Shown: positions 15,446-24,024, counted from the first letter of the stretch. The stretch is DNA of 35,989 nucleotides from Nitrosarchaeum sp. (GCF_035968265.1 NZ_JAVYIM010000007.1:1-35989), one strand, 5' to 3'. A program made the numbers and translations. The notes: generated from the letters alone by a model not told the origin.

Positions 15446-16076
15446 AAAAGGTCAATCAATAGAAGATGCAAGTATGCAGATGATTGATAATGAAATTGGC
15501 ACTCATCAATACAATGATAAGGAATGGCCTATAGTCAGAAGAATAATTCATTCAACTGCTGACTTTGATTTTGCTAGAGAAAATAAAGTAATATTTCATA
15601 AAGACGCTATTCAAAGCGGCATGACAGCATTAAAGAACGGATGTAGTATAGTAGTTGATGTAAATGGTGTTATTGGTGGTTTGAATAAACAAAATCCAAA
15701 AGACTTTCAAAATAAGATAATTTGCAATATTTCAAATCCAGAAATAATGGAGATTGCAAAAAAAGAAAATAAAACTAGATCTCAAATATCAATGAGAGCA
15801 GCACTATCAGATATTGAAGGTGGCATAGTTGCAATTGGTAATGCGCCAACTGCTCTTATGGAAGTAATTAGTATGGTAAAAGAAGGTATTGTGAAACCAG
15901 CACTAATAATTGGAATTCCAGTAGGATTCATTTATGCTGCAGAATCAAAAGAAGAATTAAGCAAATTAGAAAATATACCATTTATTACTAACAAGGGAAG
16001 AAAAGGAGGAAGTTCTTCAGCATCTGCAATAATTAATGCATTATACAAGCTTGTAAGGGCAGAATCATCTTCTTGA
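15435..16076 (+). CDS. cbiC: Cobalt-precorrin-8 methylmutase CbiC/CobH
   Basis: 213 residues, normal for the family. IVRRIIHSTADFDFA (33-47) carries the catalytic His39. Conserved GCSIVVDVNGVIGGL follows, then SQISMRAALSDIEGGIVAIGNAPTAL (about 116-141) and KPALIIGIPVGFIYAAESKEEL, and the C-terminal GRKGGSSSASAIINAL. It moves the C11 methyl to C12, forming cobyrinate. It overlaps cbiX at the 5' end and the convergent cbiA/cobB at the 3' end by 12 bp. Last gene of the four-gene plus-strand run. Confidence 0.95.
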   Translation: MQTKKGQSIEDASMQMIDNEIGTHQYNDKEWPIVRRIIHSTADFDFARENKVIFHKDAIQSGMTALKNGCSIVVDVNGVIGGLNKQNPKDFQNKIICNISNPEIMEIAKKENKTRSQISMRAALSDIEGGIVAIGNAPTALMEVISMVKEGIVKPALIIGIPVGFIYAAESKEELSKLENIPFITNKGRKGGSSSASAIINALYKLVRAESSS

Positions 16077-17417
16077 ATTATTAATACAGTTTTTCACAAA
16101 AATTTCGGCATAATTGGAACTATCAAAATACAGATGTCCATATGACGCTAATGTATTATATTGAATCATTCCATCTTTATGATTTTTAATTCCTTCTCCA
16201 ATATCTAATTCATACGCAAATTTTGAATCAGAGGATATAGAATCTAATTTAGAGTAATGAAATTCATGTCCTTGTAAACCATGTAGCTTATCTGAGATTA
16301 TATTTTTTGAAACAATTTTACCTTTAGTATAATTTAATTTCATTTTTTTAGTCATTTTTGTTTCTGCATCAAACAATCCAATCATTTTATATTTTTTATT
16401 TCCATAATCGATGGATTTTGTAAGATACATCAATCCTCCACATTCAGCATAAATTGGAATATTTTCTTCGGATGATTTTTTTATTATTTTTTTCATAGAA
16501 TGATTTTTTTCAAGTGAATTACCAAGAATTTCAGGAAATCCACCTCCTATGTAGATGCCATCAGATTTTGGAAGTTTTCTATCATGTATAGGACTAAAAA
16601 ATTTTAGAGCTGCACCTTCACGTCTTAGCGCTTCTAAATTATCACGATAATAGAAGTTAAAAGAACTATCAAGTGCAATAGAAATTGTAGTTTTTGGTTT
16701 TTTAAATATGATTTTTGATTTATTTGAAAGTGGCATAGGGTTTTTTATAATTTTAATAATTTTATCAATTTCAAGTGAATCTGAAATTATTTTAGAGGTT
16801 TTCTCAATTTTTGATTTTAAATTTTTTTCTTTAGCAGGAATCAACCCCAGATGTCTTGATTCAAAATTTAATTCTGAATTTTTATAAATTACTCCCAAGA
16901 TTGGAATGTTTGTCTTTTCAAGTGCTTGCCTACATAAAATTTCATGTTTTTTGCTACCAATTTTATTTAGAATAAGACCGGAGATTCTAGAATTTTTGTG
17001 AAATTTCTGAAAGCCAAGTGCTGTTGCTGCAATTGATCTAGAAGTTTTACTTACATCCAATATCAATATGACAGGAGATTTTGTTATGGTGGCAACATGA
17101 TGAGTGCTAGCATAATTTGAATCTCCACCAAATCCATCATAATATCCCATCACCCCCTCGATTATAGAAATATCAGATTTTGAATTTGATACAAAGCTTT
17201 CAAGAAGATGATTTTTTCCCATCAACCAAACGTCTAGATTGAAGACTTCATGGTTAGATATACTTGATAGATAACTTGGATCAATGTAATCAGGACCTAC
17301 TTTGAATGGTTGTACAGAAAATCCTTTTTTTTGTAAAGCGTAGATAATGGCACATGTTATTGATGTTTTTCCAACACCACTGGTAACTCCAGCTAAAGTA
17401 ATTCTTGGAATTTTCAA
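16065..17417 (-). CDS. cbiA: Cobyrinate a,c-diamide synthase CbiA/CobB
   Basis: 450 residues, standard length. The N-terminal ATP-grasping P-loop domain starts with LAGVTSGVGKTSI (8-20) and VQPFKVGPDYIDPSYL, the CbiA/CobB signature, then IIEGVMGYYDG. The C-terminal class I glutaminase-like domain has GIYIGGGFPEI, the nucleophile Cys326 in YAECGGLMYL, and His428 in YGHLYF. It amidates the a and c side chains with glutamine and ATP. The start is TTG at 17417; the P-loop sits at the usual distance from it. It is read against its cbi neighbours, with cobO divergent upstream, and shares a symmetric TATA region with it. Confidence 0.95.
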   Translation of the reverse strand: MKIPRITLAGVTSGVGKTSITCAIIYALQKKGFSVQPFKVGPDYIDPSYLSSISNHEVFNLDVWLMGKNHLLESFVSNSKSDISIIEGVMGYYDGFGGDSNYASTHHVATITKSPVILILDVSKTSRSIAATALGFQKFHKNSRISGLILNKIGSKKHEILCRQALEKTNIPILGVIYKNSELNFESRHLGLIPAKEKNLKSKIEKTSKIISDSLEIDKIIKIIKNPMPLSNKSKIIFKKPKTTISIALDSSFNFYYRDNLEALRREGAALKFFSPIHDRKLPKSDGIYIGGGFPEILGNSLEKNHSMKKIIKKSSEENIPIYAECGGLMYLTKSIDYGNKKYKMIGLFDAETKMTKKMKLNYTKGKIVSKNIISDKLHGLQGHEFHYSKLDSISSDSKFAYELDIGEGIKNHKDGMIQYNTLASYGHLYFDSSNYAEIFVKNCINNSRR

Positions 17418-17440
17418 TTCGTATAATTAGAATCGGTTTT

Positions 17441-17450
17441 TATTTAAATT
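17441..17450. promoter_or_regulatory. Near-palindromic TATA element shared by cbiA and cobO
   Basis: TATTTAAATT lies almost midway between TTG 17417 (minus) and ATG 17470 (plus). Its centre is about 28 bp from the first and 25 bp from the second. TTTAAA reads the same on both strands, so one box could place start points at both start codons. Inferred from spacing. Confidence 0.5.
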
Positions 17451-17469
17451 AATACATTAACGTCAAACA

Positions 17470-18042
17470 ATGCTTAATGTTTTTAGTTGGATAATTTATG
17501 AAATAAACATGGATGAAAGCGGGTTAATAATAGTATACACTGGAAAGGGTAAAGGAAAAACCACTGCCGCTTTAGGAATTGCATTAAGAGCTACAGGTTA
17601 TGCAAAAAAAACATGCATGATACAATTTATCAAAGGTTCATGGCATTATGGTGAAATGTATTCATCAAAAAGACTCGAACCGGAATTTGAAATGGTGGCT
17701 ATAGGAAAAGGATTTGTTGGTATTATAGACGATAAGAGTCCCAAAGAAGATCATAAAAAAATTGCAAATGAGGCAATTAAAATCAGTACTAAAAAAATCC
17801 AGTCAGGAAAGTATGATATTGTGATTTTAGATGAGATAAACTATGCCATAAATTTAGGTTTGGTAAAACTTGAAGATGTAATTAATTTGATTAAAACAAA
17901 ACCAAAGAATCTAGATCTTGTGTTAACTGGAAATTATGCCAAAGATGAAATTATCAAATTAGCTGACCTAGTAACGGAAATGAGGGAGATAAAACATCCA
18001 TTTCAACATGGAATAAAAGCAAAGAAAGGAATTGATTTCTGA
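17470..18042 (+). CDS. cobO: Corrinoid adenosyltransferase (BtuR/CobO/CobA type)
   Basis: 190 residues as annotated. IIVYTGKGKGKTTAALGIALRA (from about residue 20) is the P-loop of the CobA/CobO/BtuR family, followed by CMIQFIKGSWHYGE, DIVILDEINYAINLGLV and DLVLTGNYA. The C-terminus HPFQHGIKAKKGIDF is also typical. It adds the 5'-deoxyadenosyl group to cob(I)yrinate diamide/cobinamide, the step after cbiA. Two starts are possible. The ATG at 17470 fits a leaderless mRNA from the TATA box at 17441. The ATG at 17509 removes 13 unconserved-looking residues (MLNVFSWIIYEIN) and gives the more usual family N-terminus. I list the longer form, with low certainty on that point. Confidence 0.94.
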   Translation: MLNVFSWIIYEINMDESGLIIVYTGKGKGKTTAALGIALRATGYAKKTCMIQFIKGSWHYGEMYSSKRLEPEFEMVAIGKGFVGIIDDKSPKEDHKKIANEAIKISTKKIQSGKYDIVILDEINYAINLGLVKLEDVINLIKTKPKNLDLVLTGNYAKDEIIKLADLVTEMREIKHPFQHGIKAKKGIDF

Positions 18043-18050
18043 CTAGCAAC

Positions 18051-18061
18051 ATTAAATTATA
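18051..18061 (+). promoter_or_regulatory. Putative TATA box for the aIF2alpha-nop10 operon
   Basis: ATTAAATTATA is centred about 27 bp before ATG 18083, a leaderless-type spacing, directly after the cobO stop. Confidence 0.5.
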
Positions 18062-18082
18062 CAGCAAAGAAATTTAGAAGAA

Positions 18083-18880
18083 ATGTCTACCGAAGTTCAA
18101 GAGATGCCAGAACAGGGAGAAATTGTTCTTGCTACAATAACCAAAGTCATGGATCATGGGGCATATGTTACATTAGATGAATATAATGAAATTCAAGGGT
18201 TTTTGCATATTTCGGAAATTGCACCTGGTTGGATTAGATCAGTTAGTAAGTTTGTAAAAGACGGTGAGAAAAAAGTACTACTAGTAAAAAAAGTAAATTC
18301 AGACAGAGGTGACATAGACTTGTCATTAAAGCAAGTATCAAAGGATCAAAAAAAACAGAAGTTAAAAGAAGTTAAGAAATTTGAAAAGGGAAAAACATTA
18401 TTACAAAATGTTAAGGAAAAAGGAGATCTCTCAGATAAAGATATTGAGAAATTAGAAGATATTATTTATTCAAAATTTGATTCTGTGTATGATGCATTTA
18501 TTGAAATTGCAAGAAATGGAATAGAATCAATAAAAGAGTTTAAGCTTCCTAAAAAAACAGCTACAGTAATTGAAGAAATATGCTCCAAAATTAAACTACC
18601 CTCAGTCGAGATTAGAGGAATTATGGAAATTACTAATAATAAATCAGATGGAGTTGAAATCATTAAAAAAGCGCTTTTGGATGCAACAAAAAAAGATCCT
18701 ACAATAGACATTACATATTTGGGTGCACCAAAATATAGATTATCTATTACTGCCGAAGATTTTAAATCCGCTGAAAAAACACTAAAACCTATACTTGTAG
18801 AGATTCAGGACAGTATAGAAAAAAAGAAAGGTTCATTCAAATTCACCAGAGAAGAATCTAAAAAAACAAGAGAGAACTAA
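18083..18880 (+). CDS. Translation initiation factor aIF2 subunit alpha
   Basis: 265 residues, standard length. An N-terminal S1 OB-fold covers about 10-85 (GEIVLATITKVMDHGAYVTLDEYNEIQGFLHISEIAPGWIRSV... with DLSLKQV), then a helical domain, then the C-terminal alpha/beta domain (about 175-260) that binds the gamma subunit. aIF2 delivers initiator Met-tRNA to the small ribosomal subunit. nop10 follows after 1 bp, an old archaeal pairing. The gamma subunit gene is in this window at 22132 on the other strand; no beta subunit is seen here. Confidence 0.96.
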   Translation: MSTEVQEMPEQGEIVLATITKVMDHGAYVTLDEYNEIQGFLHISEIAPGWIRSVSKFVKDGEKKVLLVKKVNSDRGDIDLSLKQVSKDQKKQKLKEVKKFEKGKTLLQNVKEKGDLSDKDIEKLEDIIYSKFDSVYDAFIEIARNGIESIKEFKLPKKTATVIEEICSKIKLPSVEIRGIMEITNNKSDGVEIIKKALLDATKKDPTIDITYLGAPKYRLSITAEDFKSAEKTLKPILVEIQDSIEKKKGSFKFTREESKKTREN

Positions 18881-18881
18881 A

Positions 18882-19037
18882 ATGAGATTTCAATTAAGAA
18901 AATGTTTAAAGTGTAATCATTACTCACTTAAGGAAAAATGTCCCTTATGTAATGAAGAAACTATCTCAGCACATCCAGCTAAATTTTCACCAGATGACAA
19001 ATACATGAGATATAGACTGGCTGAAAGATACAATTAA
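18882..19037 (+). CDS. nop10: Nop10, H/ACA ribonucleoprotein component
   Basis: A 51-residue gene missed by length filters. It begins MRFQLRKCLKC and has the zinc ribbon Cys8, 11, 20 and 23, then the conserved tail TISAHPAKFSPDDKYMRYR. Nop10 binds the Cbf5 pseudouridine synthase in H/ACA RNPs that modify rRNA. It starts one base after the aIF2alpha stop and ends 4 bp before the convergent aglB stop. Archaeal genomes often keep aIF2alpha and nop10 adjacent. Confidence 0.95.
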   Translation: MRFQLRKCLKCNHYSLKEKCPLCNEETISAHPAKFSPDDKYMRYRLAERYN

Positions 19038-19041
19038 AAAA

Positions 19042-21180
19042 TCATTTAGTTGGGACATAATCTTTGTTTACTTGATAAATGAATACTCCTATCATCGGTT
19101 GGCCTTTTTCTGCATCAAAGCTTGGGGATGCATGAACTAGTCTAAATGGACCATTACTGTCAGAAGGATATTTGATGTCTTTTACATATACTGGTGTAAA
19201 TCCTGGTTGGTATGTTGCAGATTGTTGATTTGTTTGGAAGTTGACATAAGCTAATGGAGTAAATGGAAACATTTTGCCCAATAAAGTTTCATTCCAAAAA
19301 TGATCAGTGCCACTCATACCATCAGATTCTAAATATTTTGGCAGAGATTCCTCAGCAATTCGTATGAACCATTGTTTTTTTGATTCATCTCCACCACCTT
19401 GTAATACATAAAGAGCCTGATCATCATTGTCAACTGCCAACCTCTGACCTGAAACAAAAACTACCACATAATCAGATTGCATCTCTGTTAACATTTTCCA
19501 TGCTTGATCTGGAGAACTCATTAACATTTTTGCAAGATTTTCTATAATTTGGGAATTTAATGTAGAATTGTCAGCTATTGAGGCTCGTTCACCCAGTGTA
19601 GATATCCAGTATCCATAATCCCACCAAGATGCAATTACAGCATCTTTAGGAGTGTTGTTTTTTATCCACTCCATAGATTCTGTCCAATCATTTGTACTGA
19701 CTGGATAAGCAGTACCACCATTAAGAATCGTAGGTGGGGATTTTGTTGCCGTAACCCAACTACCATTCTCAGGAAAAGAAATTGGTATAACTAGAAGAAT
19801 TATAATTCCTGCAAGAAATGAAGATTTTATAATTAGATTTTTAGATTTTTTACTCTCTGTGTTGTTTAAAACATTTCTTACAAGTATTGACAATCCTACT
19901 GAAGACAATATTATCAAAGATATAGACGCAAATACTTCCAATCTTACAAATGCAGAACTAACGTAAATCCCAATTAATCCAAAGATTAATGAAAATAAAA
20001 TTAGATCATTTTTAATAAAATTAGAATTTTTTTCTTTTTGATTTTTTATCATAAACCATATTCCTAATCCTGCAAATATCATTAGAATTGAATGAAAGAA
20101 AAATGACTGTGAAATTGTTGTGCTAGCATGTTCTGCAACTGAATCTACTAGGGGAATTGAAGTGGTCAAAAAAGGATTAATTGCATTTAGATATCTATAA
20201 CTTGGAAGAGATAAAAATTCAGATTCTGCATTAATGATTAAAAGACTTGCACCGATTATCAGAATGGCAGCTAAAAACAACAAGCCATTTCTAGTTTTTT
20301 TGTTTTCATTGCTTTTACTTTGAATAAAAATACAAGCAACAATGAAAATTGTTGGAATTAATAAGGAAGCTCCCCCCAATCCAAAAGTAAAACTTGCACT
20401 CAATCTTTCAAAACTTAGAGAAACCAAAAATACAGTTGCAGTGAAAAGAGGAACTGCCCACATGATAAATTTATGATCAGATCTTACAAAAGGTAGCGTA
20501 AGAAAGAAAATACCTATAGGAATTATAAAAAACTGGCTACCACCCCATGCAGAAATAGATAACGGTACAGTAATTCCTGCAGCTATTAATTTTACAATTG
20601 CTATCTTTGTATTTTTAGAATTAAGACCGCTAAGCAAAAAATAAAGTGCCAAAATGCCTAAAAATAAGCCAAGAGGTTCAGATTTGAACCAACCAATTGT
20701 ACCTCTTACTATCAAAGGTAACGATACGGAAAATAATAATGCAGAAAGCAACCCAGCAGTTGTTCCACCAATCACTCTGACTAGCGCAAAAATTACAACA
20801 GTACTAAGAGATCCAAAAACAACAGGAAAAAGAATTGTAAAATCATAAAGATCCATACCTCCACCAAAAATCCAATATGTAACAGCAGCAGTAACGTGAA
20901 GGACTACTTGGGAAGTTTGTGAAACATCTCTTCCATGAGGATACCAACTAAGTTCATCGTTCCATTCAAAATATGCATTTATTCCATTATCAACAATATA
21001 TTGTGTAGCTCTATAATTGAAAAAAGGATCAAATTCATTTAATTCCCAACCATAATCAGCTGCTTGTGATCTAACTAAAAAAGAAATAGAAAAAGACAAC
21101 GATAGAATTCCTATAATCAAGAGATGGTGTAGTTTTAGATCAAATTTTCCTAATGAGACCAAAGTTACATTTGAAATCAA
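19042..21180 (-). CDS. aglB: Oligosaccharyltransferase AglB/Stt3
   Basis: 712 residues. The N-terminal half has about a dozen hydrophobic segments. The first extracytoplasmic loop carries the metal/catalytic Asp in NEFDPFFNYR (48-57). A further acidic motif appears in GWFKSEPLG. The C-terminal soluble domain has the universal WWDYG acceptor-site motif at 519-523 (SWWDYGYWISTLGERASIADN). It transfers lipid-linked glycans to Asn-X-Ser/Thr sites on exported proteins. The start is TTG at 21180, with an A/T box (minus strand TTTTTATACAAA, about 21213-21224) upstream; no nearby ATG is available. The N-glycosylation-sequon-rich surface protein at the right end of the window is a plausible substrate. 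Confidence 0.96.
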   Translation of the reverse strand: MISNVTLVSLGKFDLKLHHLLIIGILSLSFSISFLVRSQAADYGWELNEFDPFFNYRATQYIVDNGINAYFEWNDELSWYPHGRDVSQTSQVVLHVTAAVTYWIFGGGMDLYDFTILFPVVFGSLSTVVIFALVRVIGGTTAGLLSALLFSVSLPLIVRGTIGWFKSEPLGLFLGILALYFLLSGLNSKNTKIAIVKLIAAGITVPLSISAWGGSQFFIIPIGIFFLTLPFVRSDHKFIMWAVPLFTATVFLVSLSFERLSASFTFGLGGASLLIPTIFIVACIFIQSKSNENKKTRNGLLFLAAILIIGASLLIINAESEFLSLPSYRYLNAINPFLTTSIPLVDSVAEHASTTISQSFFFHSILMIFAGLGIWFMIKNQKEKNSNFIKNDLILFSLIFGLIGIYVSSAFVRLEVFASISLIILSSVGLSILVRNVLNNTESKKSKNLIIKSSFLAGIIILLVIPISFPENGSWVTATKSPPTILNGGTAYPVSTNDWTESMEWIKNNTPKDAVIASWWDYGYWISTLGERASIADNSTLNSQIIENLAKMLMSSPDQAWKMLTEMQSDYVVVFVSGQRLAVDNDDQALYVLQGGGDESKKQWFIRIAEESLPKYLESDGMSGTDHFWNETLLGKMFPFTPLAYVNFQTNQQSATYQPGFTPVYVKDIKYPSDSNGPFRLVHASPSFDAEKGQPMIGVFIYQVNKDYVPTK

Positions 21181-21282
21181 TTAGCTTTTCTCTCTAGACT
21201 TTGTTTATTACTCTTTGTATAAAAAGTAATTAAAATTATTCACAGATTTAAGATTGGATATATAAAATCGGAAAAAAATTAT

Positions 21283-21744
21283 TTACGGAGAATATCTGCC
21301 GGTTAGTTTAGCTTCGGCAAGAATGTGATCTTTCATTGATTTTTCGACATCTTTTTTTGATGAGCCTTCCTTTAAATTCAATTTTATATTTAATGCATAT
21401 AATTTGAAAATGTAAGTATGTTCTTTGTCAGGTGGAGCTGGTCCACCGTAACCTATTTCTCCAAAATCAGTTTTACCCTCAATGGCTCCAATAGGAATTG
21501 AATTTTCTTTTATTTCTACAGTAGGTGCAATATTCCACACTACCCAATGTACCCAGACTTTTCCTACTGCACCCATTGCATCAGGATCATCCATTATTAG
21601 AACTAGCGACTTGGTATCTTTTGGGATTCCCTTAATTGTTAATGGTGGATTTATGTTGGTATTTTTATAGCCATATTTTTTTGGAATTTGTTCTCCATTT
21701 TTAAAAGCAGTACTTTCCAAAATTAAATTAGTCACATCAATCAT
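21283..21744 (-). CDS. PEBP family protein (YbhB/YbcL Raf kinase inhibitor-like)
   Basis: About 153 residues. The pattern SxxF..G..IP.KYG near the N-terminus, then NINPPLTIKGIP, LVLIMDDPDA (about 47-56 from this start), WVHWVVWNIAP, GYGGPAPP and HTYIFKLYAL, is the full phosphatidylethanolamine-binding-protein signature. The DPDA and His residues line the anion pocket. Its cellular role in archaea is unknown. A TTG at 21759 would lengthen it by five residues, but the ATG at 21744 has a GGAG site 9 nt upstream, so I prefer it. It follows the PIN gene closely and probably ends the S6e-aIF2gamma-PIN transcript. Confidence 0.92.
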   Translation of the reverse strand: MIDVTNLILESTAFKNGEQIPKKYGYKNTNINPPLTIKGIPKDTKSLVLIMDDPDAMGAVGKVWVHWVVWNIAPTVEIKENSIPIGAIEGKTDFGEIGYGGPAPPDKEHTYIFKLYALNIKLNLKEGSSKKDVEKSMKDHILAEAKLTGRYSP

Positions 21745-21770
21745 GAATGAATTCTCCAAGTTAAATTTTT

Positions 21771-22154
21771 CTATGATTCTAAAACAATTTTATCATTTGA
21801 CAAAGACATTATAGTTCCACCAAATTTTTTGATTTGTTTTTTCAATTCTTTGTCCATGGTGCCAATAATGGAACCATTTTTTTTTACATAATCAATTAGT
21901 TCTTTATCTGCAAAATTTCCATTTAAAGGAAGTACTTTGAAATTTTTTATGAAATTTAGTGTTTGACTAATATCTTGTTGTTTTTTAGGATTTTTAATTA
22001 ATCCAGAGAGTTCATTTTGAACAACTTGTGGGACGACAAAAGTGATCTGTCCTATTTCAACATCAAGATTATCAATATTTTTGATTCTTCTAGTTGCTAG
22101 ATGAATTAAGAAATTGGTATCACAAATAACTTCAACCAAGTATTCCTGCACCAA
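21771..22154 (-). CDS. PIN-domain nuclease, Fcf1/Utp24-like
   Basis: 127 residues, a single PIN domain. Acidic residues: Asp12 in VICDTNFLIHL, Glu48 in PQVVQNELSGL and Asp101 in IIGTMDKELKKQIKKFGG. This C-terminal pattern resembles archaeal Fcf1/Utp24 (rRNA-processing) homologs more than toxin VapC, and genes of this type sit beside aIF2gamma in many archaea. Its start overlaps the aIF2gamma stop by about 20 bp; TTG 22154 or GTG 22151 both follow a GGAG site (5 or 8 nt spacing). I infer a role in ribosome biogenesis. A VapC-type RNase cannot be excluded, but there is no antitoxin gene next to it. Confidence 0.8.
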   Translation of the reverse strand: MVQEYLVEVICDTNFLIHLATRRIKNIDNLDVEIGQITFVVPQVVQNELSGLIKNPKKQQDISQTLNFIKNFKVLPLNGNFADKELIDYVKKNGSIIGTMDKELKKQIKKFGGTIMSLSNDKIVLES

Positions 22155-23394
22155 TTAATCTCCATCGGTCAGTAATTCTTCTGCTAATGGCTACATTGCC
22201 ACCTTCAAATATGCAAGCTGGTCTTCGAAGTTCAATGTCTATGCTATTTGATTTGATTTTAGAAACTTTACCAAGAATTGGAGCAGTGCCTATGTTTAAT
22301 CGTAACAGTTCTCCAACTTGGATTGGAAGTACTTTAGTGTCTTCAGCTGCTCCAACAGCAGAATCAAATAAATTTACTTCGAGTTTAATTTGAGTTGAAT
22401 TTTCTGGTAGGGTTCTAGGTTTTCCAATTACAGAACCTATAAAAGAATCACTTCTAGTCATTGCAGGATCTAGTTTTGTACCAATTGCGACCAAACCTCC
22501 TGGTTTTACTGAATCTACTATACCAGCTGCTGTACCTAATGAAGTAATCTCAGTGAGTAGTGGTTCATATGACTTCTTTTTTTCATCCATTATTCCTGGT
22601 TTAATTTCAATTTCATCGCCTATATTCAAAGTTCCCTGTGTTAAACTACCGCCAATTACACCACCCTTGATATTTTTTAATTTAATTCCAGGTTTGTTGA
22701 CATCAAAAGATCTCAATACATGCATTATTGGATCTTTTGATTCATCTCTTTCTGGAGTTTTAATGGTTGATTCTATTGCACCAATTAATGCATCTATGTT
22801 GAGTCCGGATTGAGCAGATATTGGAATGATTGGCGCTTTTGCAGCATGTGTTCCTTTAACAAATTTTGTAATATCTTGTTGATTAGTAATAGCTTCATCA
22901 TATGAAATTAAATCTACTTTATTTTGTACAATTACAATTTGTTGTATTCCAAGTGTTTGAAGTGCCAAAAGATGTTCTTTGGTTTGTGGTTTAGGTACTG
23001 GTTCATTAGAAGCTATTAGTAATAATGCCCCATCCATTAAAGCTGAACCTGAAAGCATGTTTGCCATCAGACTTTCGTGGCCTGGACTATCTACAAAACT
23101 AACAACTCGGGATAATTCACTTTCTTTCCCACAGTTTTTACATTTTGGAGTTGTTGAATATCCTAATGGATCTTCACAACTTTTACATTTGTAAAATGCT
23201 GCATCAGAGTAACCTACACGTATAGTAATTCCCCTTTTTAGTTCTTGACTGTGAACACTTGTCCATGAACCTGTTAATGCTTGAATTAGTGTAGTTTTTC
23301 CATGATCAACATGACCGGCAGTTCCAATATTCACACATGGTTGATGACCATATTTTTTTATGTACCAATCAGGAAGTGTTTCTCGCCAGTGCAT
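22132..23394 (-). CDS. Translation initiation factor aIF2 subunit gamma
   Basis: 420 residues from the ATG at 23394 (a TTG directly before it, at 23397, is less likely). GTPase motifs: G1 GTAGHVDHGKTT, switch 1 RGITIR, G3 DSPGHE and G4 NKVD. A zinc knuckle inside the G domain has four Cys (CKSC...CKNC, near residues 70-88), characteristic of aIF2gamma and absent from EF-Tu. Two beta-barrel domains follow, ending TDRWRLIGAGILG. It binds initiator tRNA and GTP and forms the core of aIF2 with the alpha subunit (gene at 18083). It lies between S6e and the PIN gene in the conserved archaeal order. Confidence 0.97.
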   Translation of the reverse strand: MHWRETLPDWYIKKYGHQPCVNIGTAGHVDHGKTTLIQALTGSWTSVHSQELKRGITIRVGYSDAAFYKCKSCEDPLGYSTTPKCKNCGKESELSRVVSFVDSPGHESLMANMLSGSALMDGALLLIASNEPVPKPQTKEHLLALQTLGIQQIVIVQNKVDLISYDEAITNQQDITKFVKGTHAAKAPIIPISAQSGLNIDALIGAIESTIKTPERDESKDPIMHVLRSFDVNKPGIKLKNIKGGVIGGSLTQGTLNIGDEIEIKPGIMDEKKKSYEPLLTEITSLGTAAGIVDSVKPGGLVAIGTKLDPAMTRSDSFIGSVIGKPRTLPENSTQIKLEVNLFDSAVGAAEDTKVLPIQVGELLRLNIGTAPILGKVSKIKSNSIDIELRRPACIFEGGNVAISRRITDRWRLIGAGILG

Positions 23395-23434
23395 CAATGA
23401 AAATGTAGATCCGGCATATGTTAAGCTATTCTTT

Positions 23435-23827
23435 TTATTTATTTTCTTGAGGTTCTGCTGCTACTTCAGCAGGAGCTTCTACTGGTAGTTCTCCGTCAAA
23501 TTTACAATTTATTTGGTAAATTTCTTCTGAAACAGTATTACCACGCATAAGTTTTCTTACTCTTTGACCTATTTCAGCTGCTTGTAATCCAACTCCCTTT
23601 GAAAGTAAAATATATTTTCTTGCGGATCCATGAATATCATTTCTCATTGGTACTCCAGATTTATCACTGCCACCAGTGAGTTTTAGTTTTCCTTGCAATC
23701 CTACAATAGATGCATCTGTTTCATTACCTAGTTGTAAACCAAGCAATTTGTTTGCATCACTGTCTTTCAATTCCTTAGTAATGGATTTTCCTTTTACATC
23801 AGATACGGTAAGCTTGAAGTTTGTCAA
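23435..23827 (-). CDS. rps6e: 30S ribosomal protein S6e
   Basis: 130 residues, the compact archaeal length. FKLTVSDVKGKSITKEL at the start, LLGLQLGNETDASIVGL, KLTGGSDKSGVPMRNDIHGSARKYILLSKGVG (about 50-82) and RVRKLMRGNTVSEEIYQIN are the S6e signature. An Ala/Glu/Pro-rich tail follows. Start is TTG at 23827, with a minus-strand GTTAATTAGT box about 29 bp upstream that suits a leaderless mRNA. It heads the transcript S6e-aIF2gamma-PIN-PEBP. Confidence 0.96.
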   Translation of the reverse strand: MTNFKLTVSDVKGKSITKELKDSDANKLLGLQLGNETDASIVGLQGKLKLTGGSDKSGVPMRNDIHGSARKYILLSKGVGLQAAEIGQRVRKLMRGNTVSEEIYQINCKFDGELPVEAPAEVAAEPQENK

Positions 23828-23870
23828 TTATTCCAAAAAAAAGTTGAACGACTAATTAACCTTTGGACAT

Positions 23871-23882
23871 TATTTTTAAATC
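23871..23882 (+). promoter_or_regulatory. Putative TATA box for the small zinc-ribbon gene
   Basis: TATTTTTAAATC is centred about 25 bp before ATG 23902, giving a leaderless-type spacing. Read on the other strand (GATTTAAAAATA) it could also serve the divergent S6e gene, though a closer S6e box exists at 23851-23860. Confidence 0.5.
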
Positions 23883-23901
23883 AAGTTTACTAATCATACG
23901 C

Positions 23902-24024
23902 ATGGATGATGAAATTAGGTGTCCTAGATGTGATAATAAGATGGTAGATTTGCAAGCATGTCATATGTTTTGTCCAAAGTGTGGAGCACATTTGGATTGT
24001 TCAGATAAAGGAAATTTTTGGTAA
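23902..24024 (+). CDS. Small zinc-ribbon protein (40 residues)
   Basis: A short gene opening MDDEIRCPRCDNKMVDLQAC, then HMFCPKCGAHLDCSDKGNFW. Cys7/Cys10 and Cys24/Cys27 form two CxxC knuckles of a zinc ribbon, with extra Cys20 and Cys33. A TATA-like box sits 25 bp upstream of the ATG. Its stop codon directly abuts the stop of the next, convergent zinc-ribbon gene. The four-Cys pattern and promoter make it credible despite its size. Function unknown; such ribbons often bind nucleic acid or protein partners. Confidence 0.75.
   Translation: MDDEIRCPRCDNKMVDLQACHMFCPKCGAHLDCSDKGNFW

Noticed and set aside
21771..22154. VapC toxin of a toxin-antitoxin pair
   Set aside because: The PIN gene overlaps aIF2gamma in the conserved archaeal ribosome-biogenesis order, and there is no small antitoxin gene next to it.
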